Below, piece after piece: positions 27,032 through 35,138 of a stretch of DNA of 64,000 bases. Position numbers and translations under genes: made by a program. Every line of letters begins with the position of its first letter. Positions within the stretch are counted from its first letter, which is position 1. Under the pieces are notes generated by a model, which saw only the letters and a list, made by a program, of their open reading frames with translations, was not told the DNA's origin and did not search any database. Source of the stretch: Candidatus Xianfuyuplasma coldseepsis (GTDB lineage: Bacteria; Bacillota_I; Bacilli_A; Izemoplasmatales; Izemoplasmataceae); the NCBI RefSeq assembly GCF_014023125.1, contig NZ_CP048914.1, positions 1,020,698 to 1,084,697 on the forward strand, written 5' to 3'.

Positions 27032-29402
27032 CAAAAACTCCTCTGAGTATGTTTTCCCACTTTCTGACTTTGGTATCATCATCAAACCAATATTCATTCA
27101 GCATAGGAATAATATCAAACTCAATTACTTGTCTCATCCATTCTTCTGTACAAATCTTTTGTCCACAGAAGAAGCTGTGTCCAACATTGAATCCTCTACC
27201 TAAAGATTTATCTTTAGTAATTTCTTGATTTAGTTCGGTAATTTTACCAATCAAATCATCAAAGGTTTCATTGTCTAAAGACTTCTGGTATCGCTTGAAA
27301 CCATCAGAGTCAAATCCTGGAGACATCTCATAAAAACTAAATCTTCTTCTTAGTGCATAATCTATCATAGCCAAACTTCGATCCGCTGTATTCATCATTC
27401 CAATGAGGTGAACATTGGCAGGTACTGAAAAACTCATACCGTTATAGGCTAACGTAGCTTTACTATTACGGTAATCTTTTTCTATTAGCATAAGTAGTTC
27501 ACCAAATATTTTACTCATGTTTCCACGATTTATTTCATCGATGATGAAGAAATAGGACTTATTCGGATTATTTGCAGCTTTCATACAGAATTTGTAGAAA
27601 ATTCCGTTTACTAGCTCAAACCCTTCCCCCATTGGTTTATAACCCATAATAAAATCTTCATATGAGTAATTTTGATGAAATTGAATGAATTCGATTCTCG
27701 ATACATCCTTTTGCTCCATCATTGCATACGCTAGTCTTTTTGCTATGAAAGTCTTACCTACTCCTGGTGCGCCTTGTAAAATAATGTTCAACTTATTCTT
27801 AAGTAGTTCTTTTAGAGCCAAAAATTGCTCTTTCGAAATGTAAACCTCATCTAAAAAATCCTCAGTGCCATAAGGTTCAATCTCATACAGCTGCTTTGGA
27901 TTCACATCACGAATCATATCTAGAAGAAAATTGTATTCTCCTTCTGAAAGTTTGAAAAGACTTCCGTTAGGATTGGAGAAGTACTCCATGCCTTGAAGCT
28001 CACTCATGGATTTAATTAATGAGTAATCCAAAGGATTTTCTAGCCCTTCTATTTTCTCAAAGTGGAGATTTTCTTCGCTTGTACTGTCTGTTACTTTTAA
28101 CAACGCGACGATTTGTTTTACCGGATTAGATTCATAACCGATTAGCATATCTCCTGGTTTTGCATCAACAAAATTCTGGTATATTCGTCGTTTATTTCCA
28201 TTCTCATTTCTAGAAGTATAGAAGTGGCTTTCACCAACAGCAATATTTGAAAAACTCCAAACCTTTGGGCTGGCATTCAACCACCAATAATTGATATTCC
28301 CAGTTTCTTCAGAAGCTTGGACAAACAATTCTACATCTGATAAATCAACTTGATCTAAAGCATCGGATAACTCATCTCTTAGTTTCCAGACATATGTTCC
28401 TGCCTCTTCTTTAGATGCCTTTTTCCCAACATACAAAACTGGCCACCATCTTGAATTTTCTTCATTATCACTGATGACCTCACAGTTTGTTTCAGTTACA
28501 ACTCTTTTCGAGAGTGCGGTTGATCCCATATTATAAAATCCAGGTGTCTCGCCATATTTTATGGACAACTGTTTACATGTTGCAATTCCACCATAATCTT
28601 TAAATCGCTTAATTATTTGCAAAGAAATATCATTAAAGACATCTGGGTTCTTTATTAAATCCACCCACTCTTCAACACTAATATTGGGAGTATAGTTGGC
28701 TGGGAACCATTCAGGTTCAACTTCATCAAGGTACCTAGCAGTGTAATGCTCAAAATCAATTATTAGAGTGTTTAGCTCTGGATCATCATAATGTTCTTCA
28801 CTCATATGTTTTTCTAGGAGTGACTTCATCTCAAAATTATAGTTGATGTAGTCCTTTACTTCATCTAAGAAAGAATAACTATCAATTATAGCCGAGAGTT
28901 TTCCGCGTTTCGGCTTGAAGTTACTACCAATCTTTTTCGCAAATTTACCAATAAGTGAGTACTTATAAATGTAATATTTATCAGGAAATCTTAACCACAA
29001 ATATGTTGAAATTACATTAGCATTTTGATAGTGGTTATTCCAATCATCATTGCTATATTGATTCTTCATATCATCTGCAGACTGCTTAAAATCTTGCACT
29101 CGTTCTAGCAAGTCTTTTGATTCGTCATACAAATTTAAAAACATTGATCGAACTTTCTCATCATCAAAATCAATTAGGACCTCTAACATTTTTCGAGGAT
29201 AAAAATTCATGGACGCCAATAGGTTATTGGTCTTGCTTGTGGCTTCTAAAAACATCTCCTTAAAATCATGTGCATTAATATCCCAATTATTTTGAAAATG
29301 CTTTACCGCTTCCCACTTATATCCCTCTTTGACCCAGTGAGCGGAGTTGAAGCTATCTTTATAGGTATTCAAAATTTCTGCTAAGTTTTGTTCATTGTAC
29401 AT
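27024..29402 (-). CDS. mcrB: McrB AAA+ GTPase with internal EVE-like modified-base reader
   Basis: A 792-residue motor subunit. The N-terminal 200 residues are a helical domain common in Firmicutes McrB. At about 365-480 lies an EVE/PUA-like reader (YWWLNASPKVWSFSNIAVGE). The AAA+ module has Walker A GAPGVGKTF (about 545), FIIDEINRGN (Walker B), and MNTADRS plus YALRRRF, the McrB GTPase/sensor signatures. EVE domains bind modified bases, which may give a specificity other than plain 5-methylcytosine. GGGGAT precedes the ATG. Confidence 0.93.
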   Translation of the reverse strand: MYNEQNLAEILNTYKDSFNSAHWVKEGYKWEAVKHFQNNWDINAHDFKEMFLEATSKTNNLLASMNFYPRKMLEVLIDFDDEKVRSMFLNLYDESKDLLERVQDFKQSADDMKNQYSNDDWNNHYQNANVISTYLWLRFPDKYYIYKYSLIGKFAKKIGSNFKPKRGKLSAIIDSYSFLDEVKDYINYNFEMKSLLEKHMSEEHYDDPELNTLIIDFEHYTARYLDEVEPEWFPANYTPNISVEEWVDLIKNPDVFNDISLQIIKRFKDYGGIATCKQLSIKYGETPGFYNMGSTALSKRVVTETNCEVISDNEENSRWWPVLYVGKKASKEEAGTYVWKLRDELSDALDQVDLSDVELFVQASEETGNINYWWLNASPKVWSFSNIAVGESHFYTSRNENGNKRRIYQNFVDAKPGDMLIGYESNPVKQIVALLKVTDSTSEENLHFEKIEGLENPLDYSLIKSMSELQGMEYFSNPNGSLFKLSEGEYNFLLDMIRDVNPKQLYEIEPYGTEDFLDEVYISKEQFLALKELLKNKLNIILQGAPGVGKTFIAKRLAYAMMEQKDVSRIEFIQFHQNYSYEDFIMGYKPMGEGFELVNGIFYKFCMKAANNPNKSYFFIIDEINRGNMSKIFGELLMLIEKDYRNSKATLAYNGMSFSVPANVHLIGMMNTADRSLAMIDYALRRRFSFYEMSPGFDSDGFKRYQKSLDNETFDDLIGKITELNQEITKDKSLGRGFNVGHSFFCGQKICTEEWMRQVIEFDIIPMLNEYWFDDDTKVRKWENILRGVFDE

Positions 29403-29468
29403 ATTTGATCCCCTTTCGATTTGAAATATCTCTGTATTTATACTATTACTTCAGTTATCTATTATATC

Positions 29469-29498
29469 AAAAAAAAGCAACCCCATAAAGGATTACTT
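29469..29498 (-). terminator. Terminator upstream of mcrB (ends the 29686 transcript)
   Basis: On the minus strand AAGTAATCC pairs with GGGTTGCTT (with G-T pairs), followed by eight T residues. Confidence 0.7.
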
Positions 29499-29685
29499 TA
29501 GTCTGACATAGTGCATATGGCTATTAGCTGTAATGGATATATTGTGACGTATTTGCTTTTATGAATATTGTTAACCTTTTCAAAAATGAAATAAATGTAT
29601 TAATCTATATGATGGGAGTTCTCAAAATAGATCATTGGATAATTCTCTATAGAAGCACTGATAAAATCATAACCAATTAACTCAT

Positions 29686-29997
29686 TCAGTAATCTTCTAA
29701 AGGGAAGTAAATAGTTTCTTCTTCTGGTGCATTCGTTATACGGGTATTATCAAATTGAATGGACTCATTCCATCCATCTAACATCATTATTATAAAATCT
29801 TTGTCCTCTTTTGGAACAGTGATGTTACTAAATCGACTGATAATATCAAAATCAAATGTAATTAGTTTAGTAAGGAATAACTCCTTTTTCCCATACCGAA
29901 AGGTGATACTTTTACTTCTCACAACCACTTCTATAAAATCTAGAGAATCAGATGATCTAAATCCATAGTTATCATATATGTATTTTATTCTTTTCAT
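29686..29997 (-). CDS. Hypothetical protein
   Basis: A 103-residue protein with AGGTGGG before its ATG. It is beta-rich with a hydrophobic centre and has no recognised motif or signal. It is divergent from the DUF3883 gene at 30134. Confidence 0.6.
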   Translation of the reverse strand: MKRIKYIYDNYGFRSSDSLDFIEVVVRSKSITFRYGKKELFLTKLITFDFDIISRFSNITVPKEDKDFIIMMLDGWNESIQFDNTRITNAPEEETIYFPLEDY

Positions 29998-30133
29998 ATG
30001 TCACCCACCTAATTGGAATTCTAGAGCAGAAAAAACGTGAGTTACGAATTTCCGTACGCTCGTTGTTGTTAATGCTAAAGGAACAAATAACTCGGTCAAG
30101 CTTATGATATACTAAATGTAAGGAGGTAATGCT

Positions 30134-31162
30134 ATGAACTATTATGTTGTATTTCAAGGGAGTACGTATAAAGAGGAACATTCACAAGGAATATTATGGG
30201 CACCACAAACAGCAAAAAATGGCGGAAACCCACGTTTTCATTGGAAAACGATGCAAGGACTGAAGATCGGAGATATCGTTATATCTGTTGTAGACAATCA
30301 AGTCAGAGCAAGGGGGATTGTCAATTCACAAGTATATACAAAACATAAACCTTTTGATAATGACGCATGGAATCGTGAGGGATGGTTAGTCTATATAGAT
30401 TATGAATTTTCAATCAACAAGATAAGAATCATGGACTATATCAATGAGATACGTCCGATGTTACCTCAGAAATATTCTCCGTTTAGACCAGACAATGGGT
30501 ATGGTAATCAAGGATACTTATTCCACATTTCTGATGAACTTGGTGAATATCTTGATAGCCTTATAATTAATGATACTACTTTTACAACAAGTACTATTCT
30601 AGATATGACTCTAGATGAGTCCGAAATGATTCACGATATGATGGAAGAATCTGGTGTTGTTCAAGGCGAAGTAATCTTAATTGAAACAGACGTGCCAGAA
30701 GGAGTAACCCGACTAAAGACAAAGAAAACAAGGACACTTGCTAAGAAAACTGATTTTGTTATCAAGGCTAAACGAGATATTGCCGTTGGTTTACGTGGAG
30801 AAGAGCTTGTTGTATTTTACGAACAACAATGTTTGAATGATTTAGGACGGTATGATTTAGCGGACCAGGTGAAATGGGTTTCTCAAGATGCAGATGGTTA
30901 TGGATATGATATCTTGTCCTTTGATGAACTTGGACAGGAAAAATATATTGAAGTTAAAACAACCACAATCTCAAACAAACACCAACCGTTTGATATCAGT
31001 GCAAATGAAGTACAGACATCAAAACTATATGGAGATCAATATTGGATATACCGAGTGTATGATGTTGAAGGAGGACAACCCTTGTTTTATCGAACCAATG
31101 GTGATATTGAAGAAGAATTTCAGTTAATCCCACAATCGTACAGGGCATATAAGAAATCATAA
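30134..31162 (+). CDS. EVE-like reader fused to DUF3883 nuclease-like domain
   Basis: A 342-residue protein with AAGGAGG before the ATG. Residues 1-110 (MNYYVVFQGSTYKEEHSQGI, then LKIGDIVISVVDNQVRARGI) resemble the EVE/PUA-like fold that reads modified bases. Residues 225-320 are a DUF3883 domain: LRGEELVVFYEQQ, YGYDILSF, KYIEVKTT, a D...ExK pattern of the PD-(D/E)XK superfamily. Such fusions occur with McrBC-type restriction. It probably acts as a reader-plus-nuclease against modified DNA, separate from or in support of McrBC. Confidence 0.75.
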   Translation: MNYYVVFQGSTYKEEHSQGILWAPQTAKNGGNPRFHWKTMQGLKIGDIVISVVDNQVRARGIVNSQVYTKHKPFDNDAWNREGWLVYIDYEFSINKIRIMDYINEIRPMLPQKYSPFRPDNGYGNQGYLFHISDELGEYLDSLIINDTTFTTSTILDMTLDESEMIHDMMEESGVVQGEVILIETDVPEGVTRLKTKKTRTLAKKTDFVIKAKRDIAVGLRGEELVVFYEQQCLNDLGRYDLADQVKWVSQDADGYGYDILSFDELGQEKYIEVKTTTISNKHQPFDISANEVQTSKLYGDQYWIYRVYDVEGGQPLFYRTNGDIEEEFQLIPQSYRAYKKS

Positions 31163-31482
31163 TCTGGAAAATTAGCCTTGGATTATTCTGGAATTATTCT
31201 ATCATGCATAAGAAAAAAAGGATGATTTCCGAGAATTTATGGTAGTATTAGAAGGGTGTTTTTGTCGGAAGAAGTACTAGCTTGAATATGAATATTAGTG
31301 ATACTTAACATGATCCATTTAACAATATGATATTGGAAGTATTTGGGATTCGGTCTTGCTTTTATAATATTAGAGCAATTAATACCATTCCTGATTGTAC
31401 TCCTTTAATAGAGTACACGATAAAGCAAAGAAATTGCTTGTGCAATGATATCATTAATAAAAATATTCAGCAAATACAATAT
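31163..31482. other. Intergenic stretch with a possible membrane-protein tail remnant
   Basis: There is no convincing gene. One plus-strand frame (31331-31408) ends as a hydrophobic tail (GLAFIILEQLIPFLIVLL) but has a stop just before it and no start. A TGTACTC/GAGTACA hairpin lies near 31397-31419. Confidence 0.35.
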
Positions 31483-31511
31483 TTTAACATTCTAATTCTT
31501 TGTGATACAAT
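31483..31511 (+). promoter_or_regulatory. Promoter of the 31532 lipoprotein gene
   Basis: TTTAAC(31483-31488), a 17-base spacer, then TACAAT(31506-31511) with a TGn extension. Confidence 0.65.
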
Positions 31512-31531
31512 AGATAAAAAAGGGGGTATTT

Positions 31532-31948
31532 ATGAATAAAACAGTATATTTATTGATGGTCGTTCTCGCTATCCTTATGAGTAGTTGTAGTTCATCAAAC
31601 AATAGTAATGATGAAAGACTATCTGCTTATGAACAACTTAACACAGAAGAGCAACATTACTTTGACCTTTTTATTGTACATTTAACATCGTTTAAAAATC
31701 CATCTAGTGTTCGATTGGTTTCGCCTATTTCGTTTGGAAGAAATGATAATGATTTCTTATGGGCAGTTGTGTCTGCCGAGAACTCATTTGGTGGAACCGG
31801 TACAGAGTGTTACTCAATTTCGACTGATAATATCCACACGTTGGACGTATCCCCGGTAAGTGAGTGTACTATTCAAGATGATGATTTAAGTGTTGGTAAA
31901 CTAAATGAAGCTCTAAAAGAATATTATTATGAACAAGGTTGGAACTAA
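31532..31948 (+). CDS. Small hypothetical lipoprotein
   Basis: A 138-residue lipoprotein with ribosome site GGGGG and signal peptide ending LMSSC. The mature part has two conserved-looking cysteines (ECYS and SECT) that could form a disulphide, and a region FKNPSSVRLV. Family unknown. Confidence 0.65.
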   Translation: MNKTVYLLMVVLAILMSSCSSSNNSNDERLSAYEQLNTEEQHYFDLFIVHLTSFKNPSSVRLVSPISFGRNDNDFLWAVVSAENSFGGTGTECYSISTDNIHTLDVSPVSECTIQDDDLSVGKLNEALKEYYYEQGWN

Positions 31949-32062
31949 TTTTTTGCTGTTCTTTTATTAAGTTATTATTTAACTGTTTTTAATTCTATTC
32001 TTTAGTAATATGAATTAAAATCAAGAAATAATCAGAAATTATGATACGAAAAAGGTGTTTTG

Positions 32063-32356
32063 ATGAATGATAATGTAAAACAACTATCTAGTAATGATGT
32101 AAAAAAAATACAAGAAATTGAAAATAACTTAAAAGTTTCATATAAAGTTGACTCAATTCTCTATATGATTTCAATTGTAATTGGTGTAATGGGCTTTATT
32201 CTTGGCTTCTACTTTGGTGGACAAGAAACGGAACTACAGTTTATGCCTCTTTTTATCACGTGGGTACTGACGGCACTAATTGTACTAGGTATTGTTATTA
32301 TTAAAATCATAATCAAACTACTCGTCTCAATAATTCTAGTAAATCAACTGGGGTAA
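32063..32356 (+). CDS. Small two-segment membrane protein
   Basis: About 97 residues; the ATG at 32063 follows AAAGGTG. Two hydrophobic segments (VDSILYMISIVIGVMGFILG and a C-terminal Ile/Leu-rich one) form a hairpin. Function unknown. Confidence 0.55.
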   Translation: MNDNVKQLSSNDVKKIQEIENNLKVSYKVDSILYMISIVIGVMGFILGFYFGGQETELQFMPLFITWVLTALIVLGIVIIKIIIKLLVSIILVNQLG

Positions 32357-32481
32357 TTATATCGATTTCAAAATTAAATTATAAACAATGTTCTATTTTT
32401 AGAAATTTAATTATTCTACTAACTAAAGATGTTTAAACTCTTTTAACATGGTATACAACAATACATGCGTTTTTGTAAGGA

Positions 32482-32508
32482 AAGGAGCTATTCCTAGCTT
32501 CTTTTTTT
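32482..32508 (+). terminator. Intrinsic terminator after the 32063 gene
   Basis: AAGGAGCTA(32482-32490) pairs with TAGCTTCTT(32495-32503), followed by T residues. It lies inside an apparent longer frame, arguing that the frame start at 32448 is not real. Confidence 0.75.
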
Positions 32509-32516
32509 CTGATTTC

Positions 32517-32795
32517 ATGACTAGTTTTCAAAATCCTGCGGTGGCAACGATTGATCTTGATATGATTACACTCTTACCTATACCACAATCAATGGTTATA
32601 TTTAGAGACGATGTACTACAAGGTACCTATACTATTATCGACTCCGTTGTAACTGAATCGATGTTAGAAAGAGATTTCATCTTAACCATTACCTACAGTG
32701 ATGGTTTTACAACCATGGATTTCATCATTGAGTTTTATGCAGATATCGAGCCAGTAACAAGTGACATTGGCTTCTATTTCTATGATGTAATCTAA
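32517..32795 (+). pseudogene. Probable C-terminal fragment of a surface protein
   Basis: The frame starting at ATG 32517 gives 92 residues of beta-rich, Ig-like sequence (DRDFIL-like strands, DGFTTMDFIIEFYAD). It has no ribosome site, signal peptide or promoter and follows directly after a terminator, so it looks like a gene remnant. Confidence 0.4.
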
Positions 32796-32810
32796 ACAAT
32801 CAAAATACCA

Positions 32811-32853
32811 AAAACATTTCTAGAAAAACCCAAATCTAGAAATGTTTTTTTTT
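32811..32853 (+). terminator. Intrinsic terminator
   Basis: AAAACATTTCTAGA(32811-32824) pairs with TCTAGAAATGTTTT(32835-32848), followed by T residues. Confidence 0.85.
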
Positions 32854-32960
32854 GTAATTATATTGAACTTCTAGGCATAATAATAATTACCACATTGAAG
32901 GACACTTTTGAATGGAGTATAATAAAGATGTTGGGAATTACATTTATTAGGGAGGTCTTT

Positions 32961-34805
32961 ATGAAACGATTAAAAGACTACATACGATACAAATACGATC
33001 AATTTATATCGATGGGGACAATATCACTAATAATAGGACTGTTGTTTATCCTATTACTCATTATAGGAATCCTATCTATTATAATGATATTCATCTTCCC
33101 TGAATATCGATTCTTAGAAGTATTCTGGCTTACATTCTTACGGGCTTTAGACCCCGGTACCCTTGCGGGGGATGAAGGTACCTTTGGGTACGTAGTAGTC
33201 CTCGCAATTGCGACCTTTGTCGGAATCTTCATCTTTAGTATGTTTATCAGTTTTATCCTAAACGGCTTCCAAGAAAAACTCGAAACCTTACGTAAAGGAC
33301 GAAGTACTGTCATTGAAAAGAACCATACCGTAATCCTGGGAAACTCCCCTAGTTTAAAAGTCGTTCTTTCCGAACTTGTCCTTGCGAACGAGAATCAAAA
33401 GAAAGGTGTCGTTGTCGTCTTATCCGAAGAAGACCCGCTTGAACTATCGCTAGTTGTTAAAGATTTCATCAAGGACTTTAAAACCACTAAAGTCATCTAC
33501 CGTAAAGGATCGATCTTTAATGTAGATGATCTACAGATGTGCAGTATCAATGATGCAAGAAGCATCATTATGATTGAAAACGACATCACCAACATCAAAG
33601 CCCTTGTCGCTTTATCCTCAATGGATTATTTTAACAAAGGCAAAGGAAAAGTCGCTGCCTTATTCCGCAACAAAGACAACCTTAAAGTCGCTGAGAAACT
33701 CGTTGGTAATCTCGGGAACTTCATCTACGTCGAGGATGCGATTACCAAAATCATTGCCCAATCCTGTTTGCAAGCAGGACTATCGAATATCTATAGCGAT
33801 CTCTTTGATTTTGCTGGGGATGAAATATACGTCAATCCTGGTACAGGATTAGTCGGACGAACCTATGTAGATGCCCAAAAATCCTTCTCTAAATCGATTC
33901 TAATTGGATTAATCCGTGACAACCAACCACTCATTAATCCACCCGGTAATGAAGTCATCCAACAAGGCGATCAAATCATCGTCATCAGTGAAGACGATGA
34001 TACCGCCATCGTTGAACAAGTAGTACAAGATTATAATAAAGATCTCATCATCGACAAACCACGCGTATCCAACATTGAAGAAACCAACATCCTATTTATT
34101 GGATACAATCAAAAAGTAGCGTCAATCATTAAAGAGTTTGATCAATACGTCAAGCCGGGTTCCACGATTACAATTCTAACCAACTATGAACGGGGTACAT
34201 CACGGATTAAGAAAATGGAAAGTTCCCTCAAGAACCTATCCATCCGCATTATCAATGAAGTCACCTTTGATCGTCAGATTATTGAAGATGTCGTTCAATA
34301 TACCGATCGTTCGATTGTCATCTTCCAAAACGAAGAAGTACCACGCCAAGACAAAGACTCTCAGACATTACTTACATTATTACACTTACGTGATATTGAA
34401 CGAGTATGTGATCGTGAATTTGACATCGTCACCGAAATCTTTGACGTCCGTAATACGGCCATCATCGAACTGGCAAAAGTTGATGACTTCCTCATCAGTG
34501 AACAACTAACTAGCCGGATGCTAACCCAAATCGCCGAGAATCCATATCTTGTCAGTATCTTAGAAATACTCTTAAATAAAAATGGAGTGGAAGTCTACTT
34601 AAAACCAGTAGAAGAGTATGTGGAAACAGAAGAACCCATCACCGGATATACACTAGTAGAAGCTTGTGCCAAAAAAGGTGAAACCTTCCTTGGCTTTAAA
34701 ACCTATAGTCGTTCTGGACGAGAACGTCTATGCATGAACCCTCTAAAAACAAAAGAAGTAACCCTCTATCCTGGTGATAAAATGATCGTATTGTCGATTG
34801 ATTAA
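32961..34805 (+). CDS. CASTOR/POLLUX-like ion channel with tandem RCK (TrkA-N) domains
   Basis: A 614-residue membrane protein. GGGAGG precedes the ATG at 32961; the earlier frame start is rejected. Two transmembrane segments (about 20-50 and 75-105) flank a re-entrant pore region (LRALDPGTLAGDEG) in which no K+ GYG filter is present, as in CASTOR/POLLUX homologues. Two cytoplasmic RCK/TrkA-N halves follow (HTVILGNSPSLKVVLSEL and ETNILFIGYNQKVASIIKEF), each with a TrkA-C-like part. Family role: ligand-gated cation channel. Ends in a strong terminator. Confidence 0.85.
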   Translation: MKRLKDYIRYKYDQFISMGTISLIIGLLFILLLIIGILSIIMIFIFPEYRFLEVFWLTFLRALDPGTLAGDEGTFGYVVVLAIATFVGIFIFSMFISFILNGFQEKLETLRKGRSTVIEKNHTVILGNSPSLKVVLSELVLANENQKKGVVVVLSEEDPLELSLVVKDFIKDFKTTKVIYRKGSIFNVDDLQMCSINDARSIIMIENDITNIKALVALSSMDYFNKGKGKVAALFRNKDNLKVAEKLVGNLGNFIYVEDAITKIIAQSCLQAGLSNIYSDLFDFAGDEIYVNPGTGLVGRTYVDAQKSFSKSILIGLIRDNQPLINPPGNEVIQQGDQIIVISEDDDTAIVEQVVQDYNKDLIIDKPRVSNIEETNILFIGYNQKVASIIKEFDQYVKPGSTITILTNYERGTSRIKKMESSLKNLSIRIINEVTFDRQIIEDVVQYTDRSIVIFQNEEVPRQDKDSQTLLTLLHLRDIERVCDREFDIVTEIFDVRNTAIIELAKVDDFLISEQLTSRMLTQIAENPYLVSILEILLNKNGVEVYLKPVEEYVETEEPITGYTLVEACAKKGETFLGFKTYSRSGRERLCMNPLKTKEVTLYPGDKMIVLSID

Positions 34806-34855
34806 TACTTCATGTAACGATCTTAAGTCCGTGATTATGATTACGATAACTAGTA

Positions 34856-34888
34856 AACAGATGCAAACGCAAGTTTGCATCTGTTTTT
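34856..34888 (+). terminator. Strong terminator after the channel gene
   Basis: AACAGATGCAAAC(34856-34868) pairs perfectly with GTTTGCATCTGTT(34873-34885), followed by T residues. Confidence 0.9.
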
Positions 34889-35015
34889 ATATTGAGAGAA
34901 TATCAATGAAAGTTATCAGTATTTTTTTTCTTTGGAGTGGTAGTGTTTTGCAACAAATTGTACCCCCAATATAGATAACGAGACAACGACTTTTACATAG
35001 CGCTATCACCCAATT

Positions 35016-35090
35016 ATGATATAATGAATGGTGAAAGGAAGTGCTTACATTTTAACAAGATACAAGGTAAGAATGTGCAAGAATTTGCAC
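35016..35090 (+). promoter_or_regulatory. Promoter and candidate operator of the PTS locus
   Basis: An extended -10 (TGATATAAT, about 35016-35024) precedes the regulator gene. Downstream, GTGCAA(35075-35080) and TTGCAC(35085-35090) form a dyad that could be the regulator's binding site. The remainder of 34806-35138 holds only the terminator above. Confidence 0.45.
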
Positions 35091-35138
35091 TTTACTTTGA
35101 CATTCAAATCTTTTAAGATGGAAGCAAAGGTGATCAAT

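Noticed and set aside
32448-32516. Longer gene starting at 32448
   Set aside because: The first part runs through a clear terminator hairpin and has no promoter or ribosome site.
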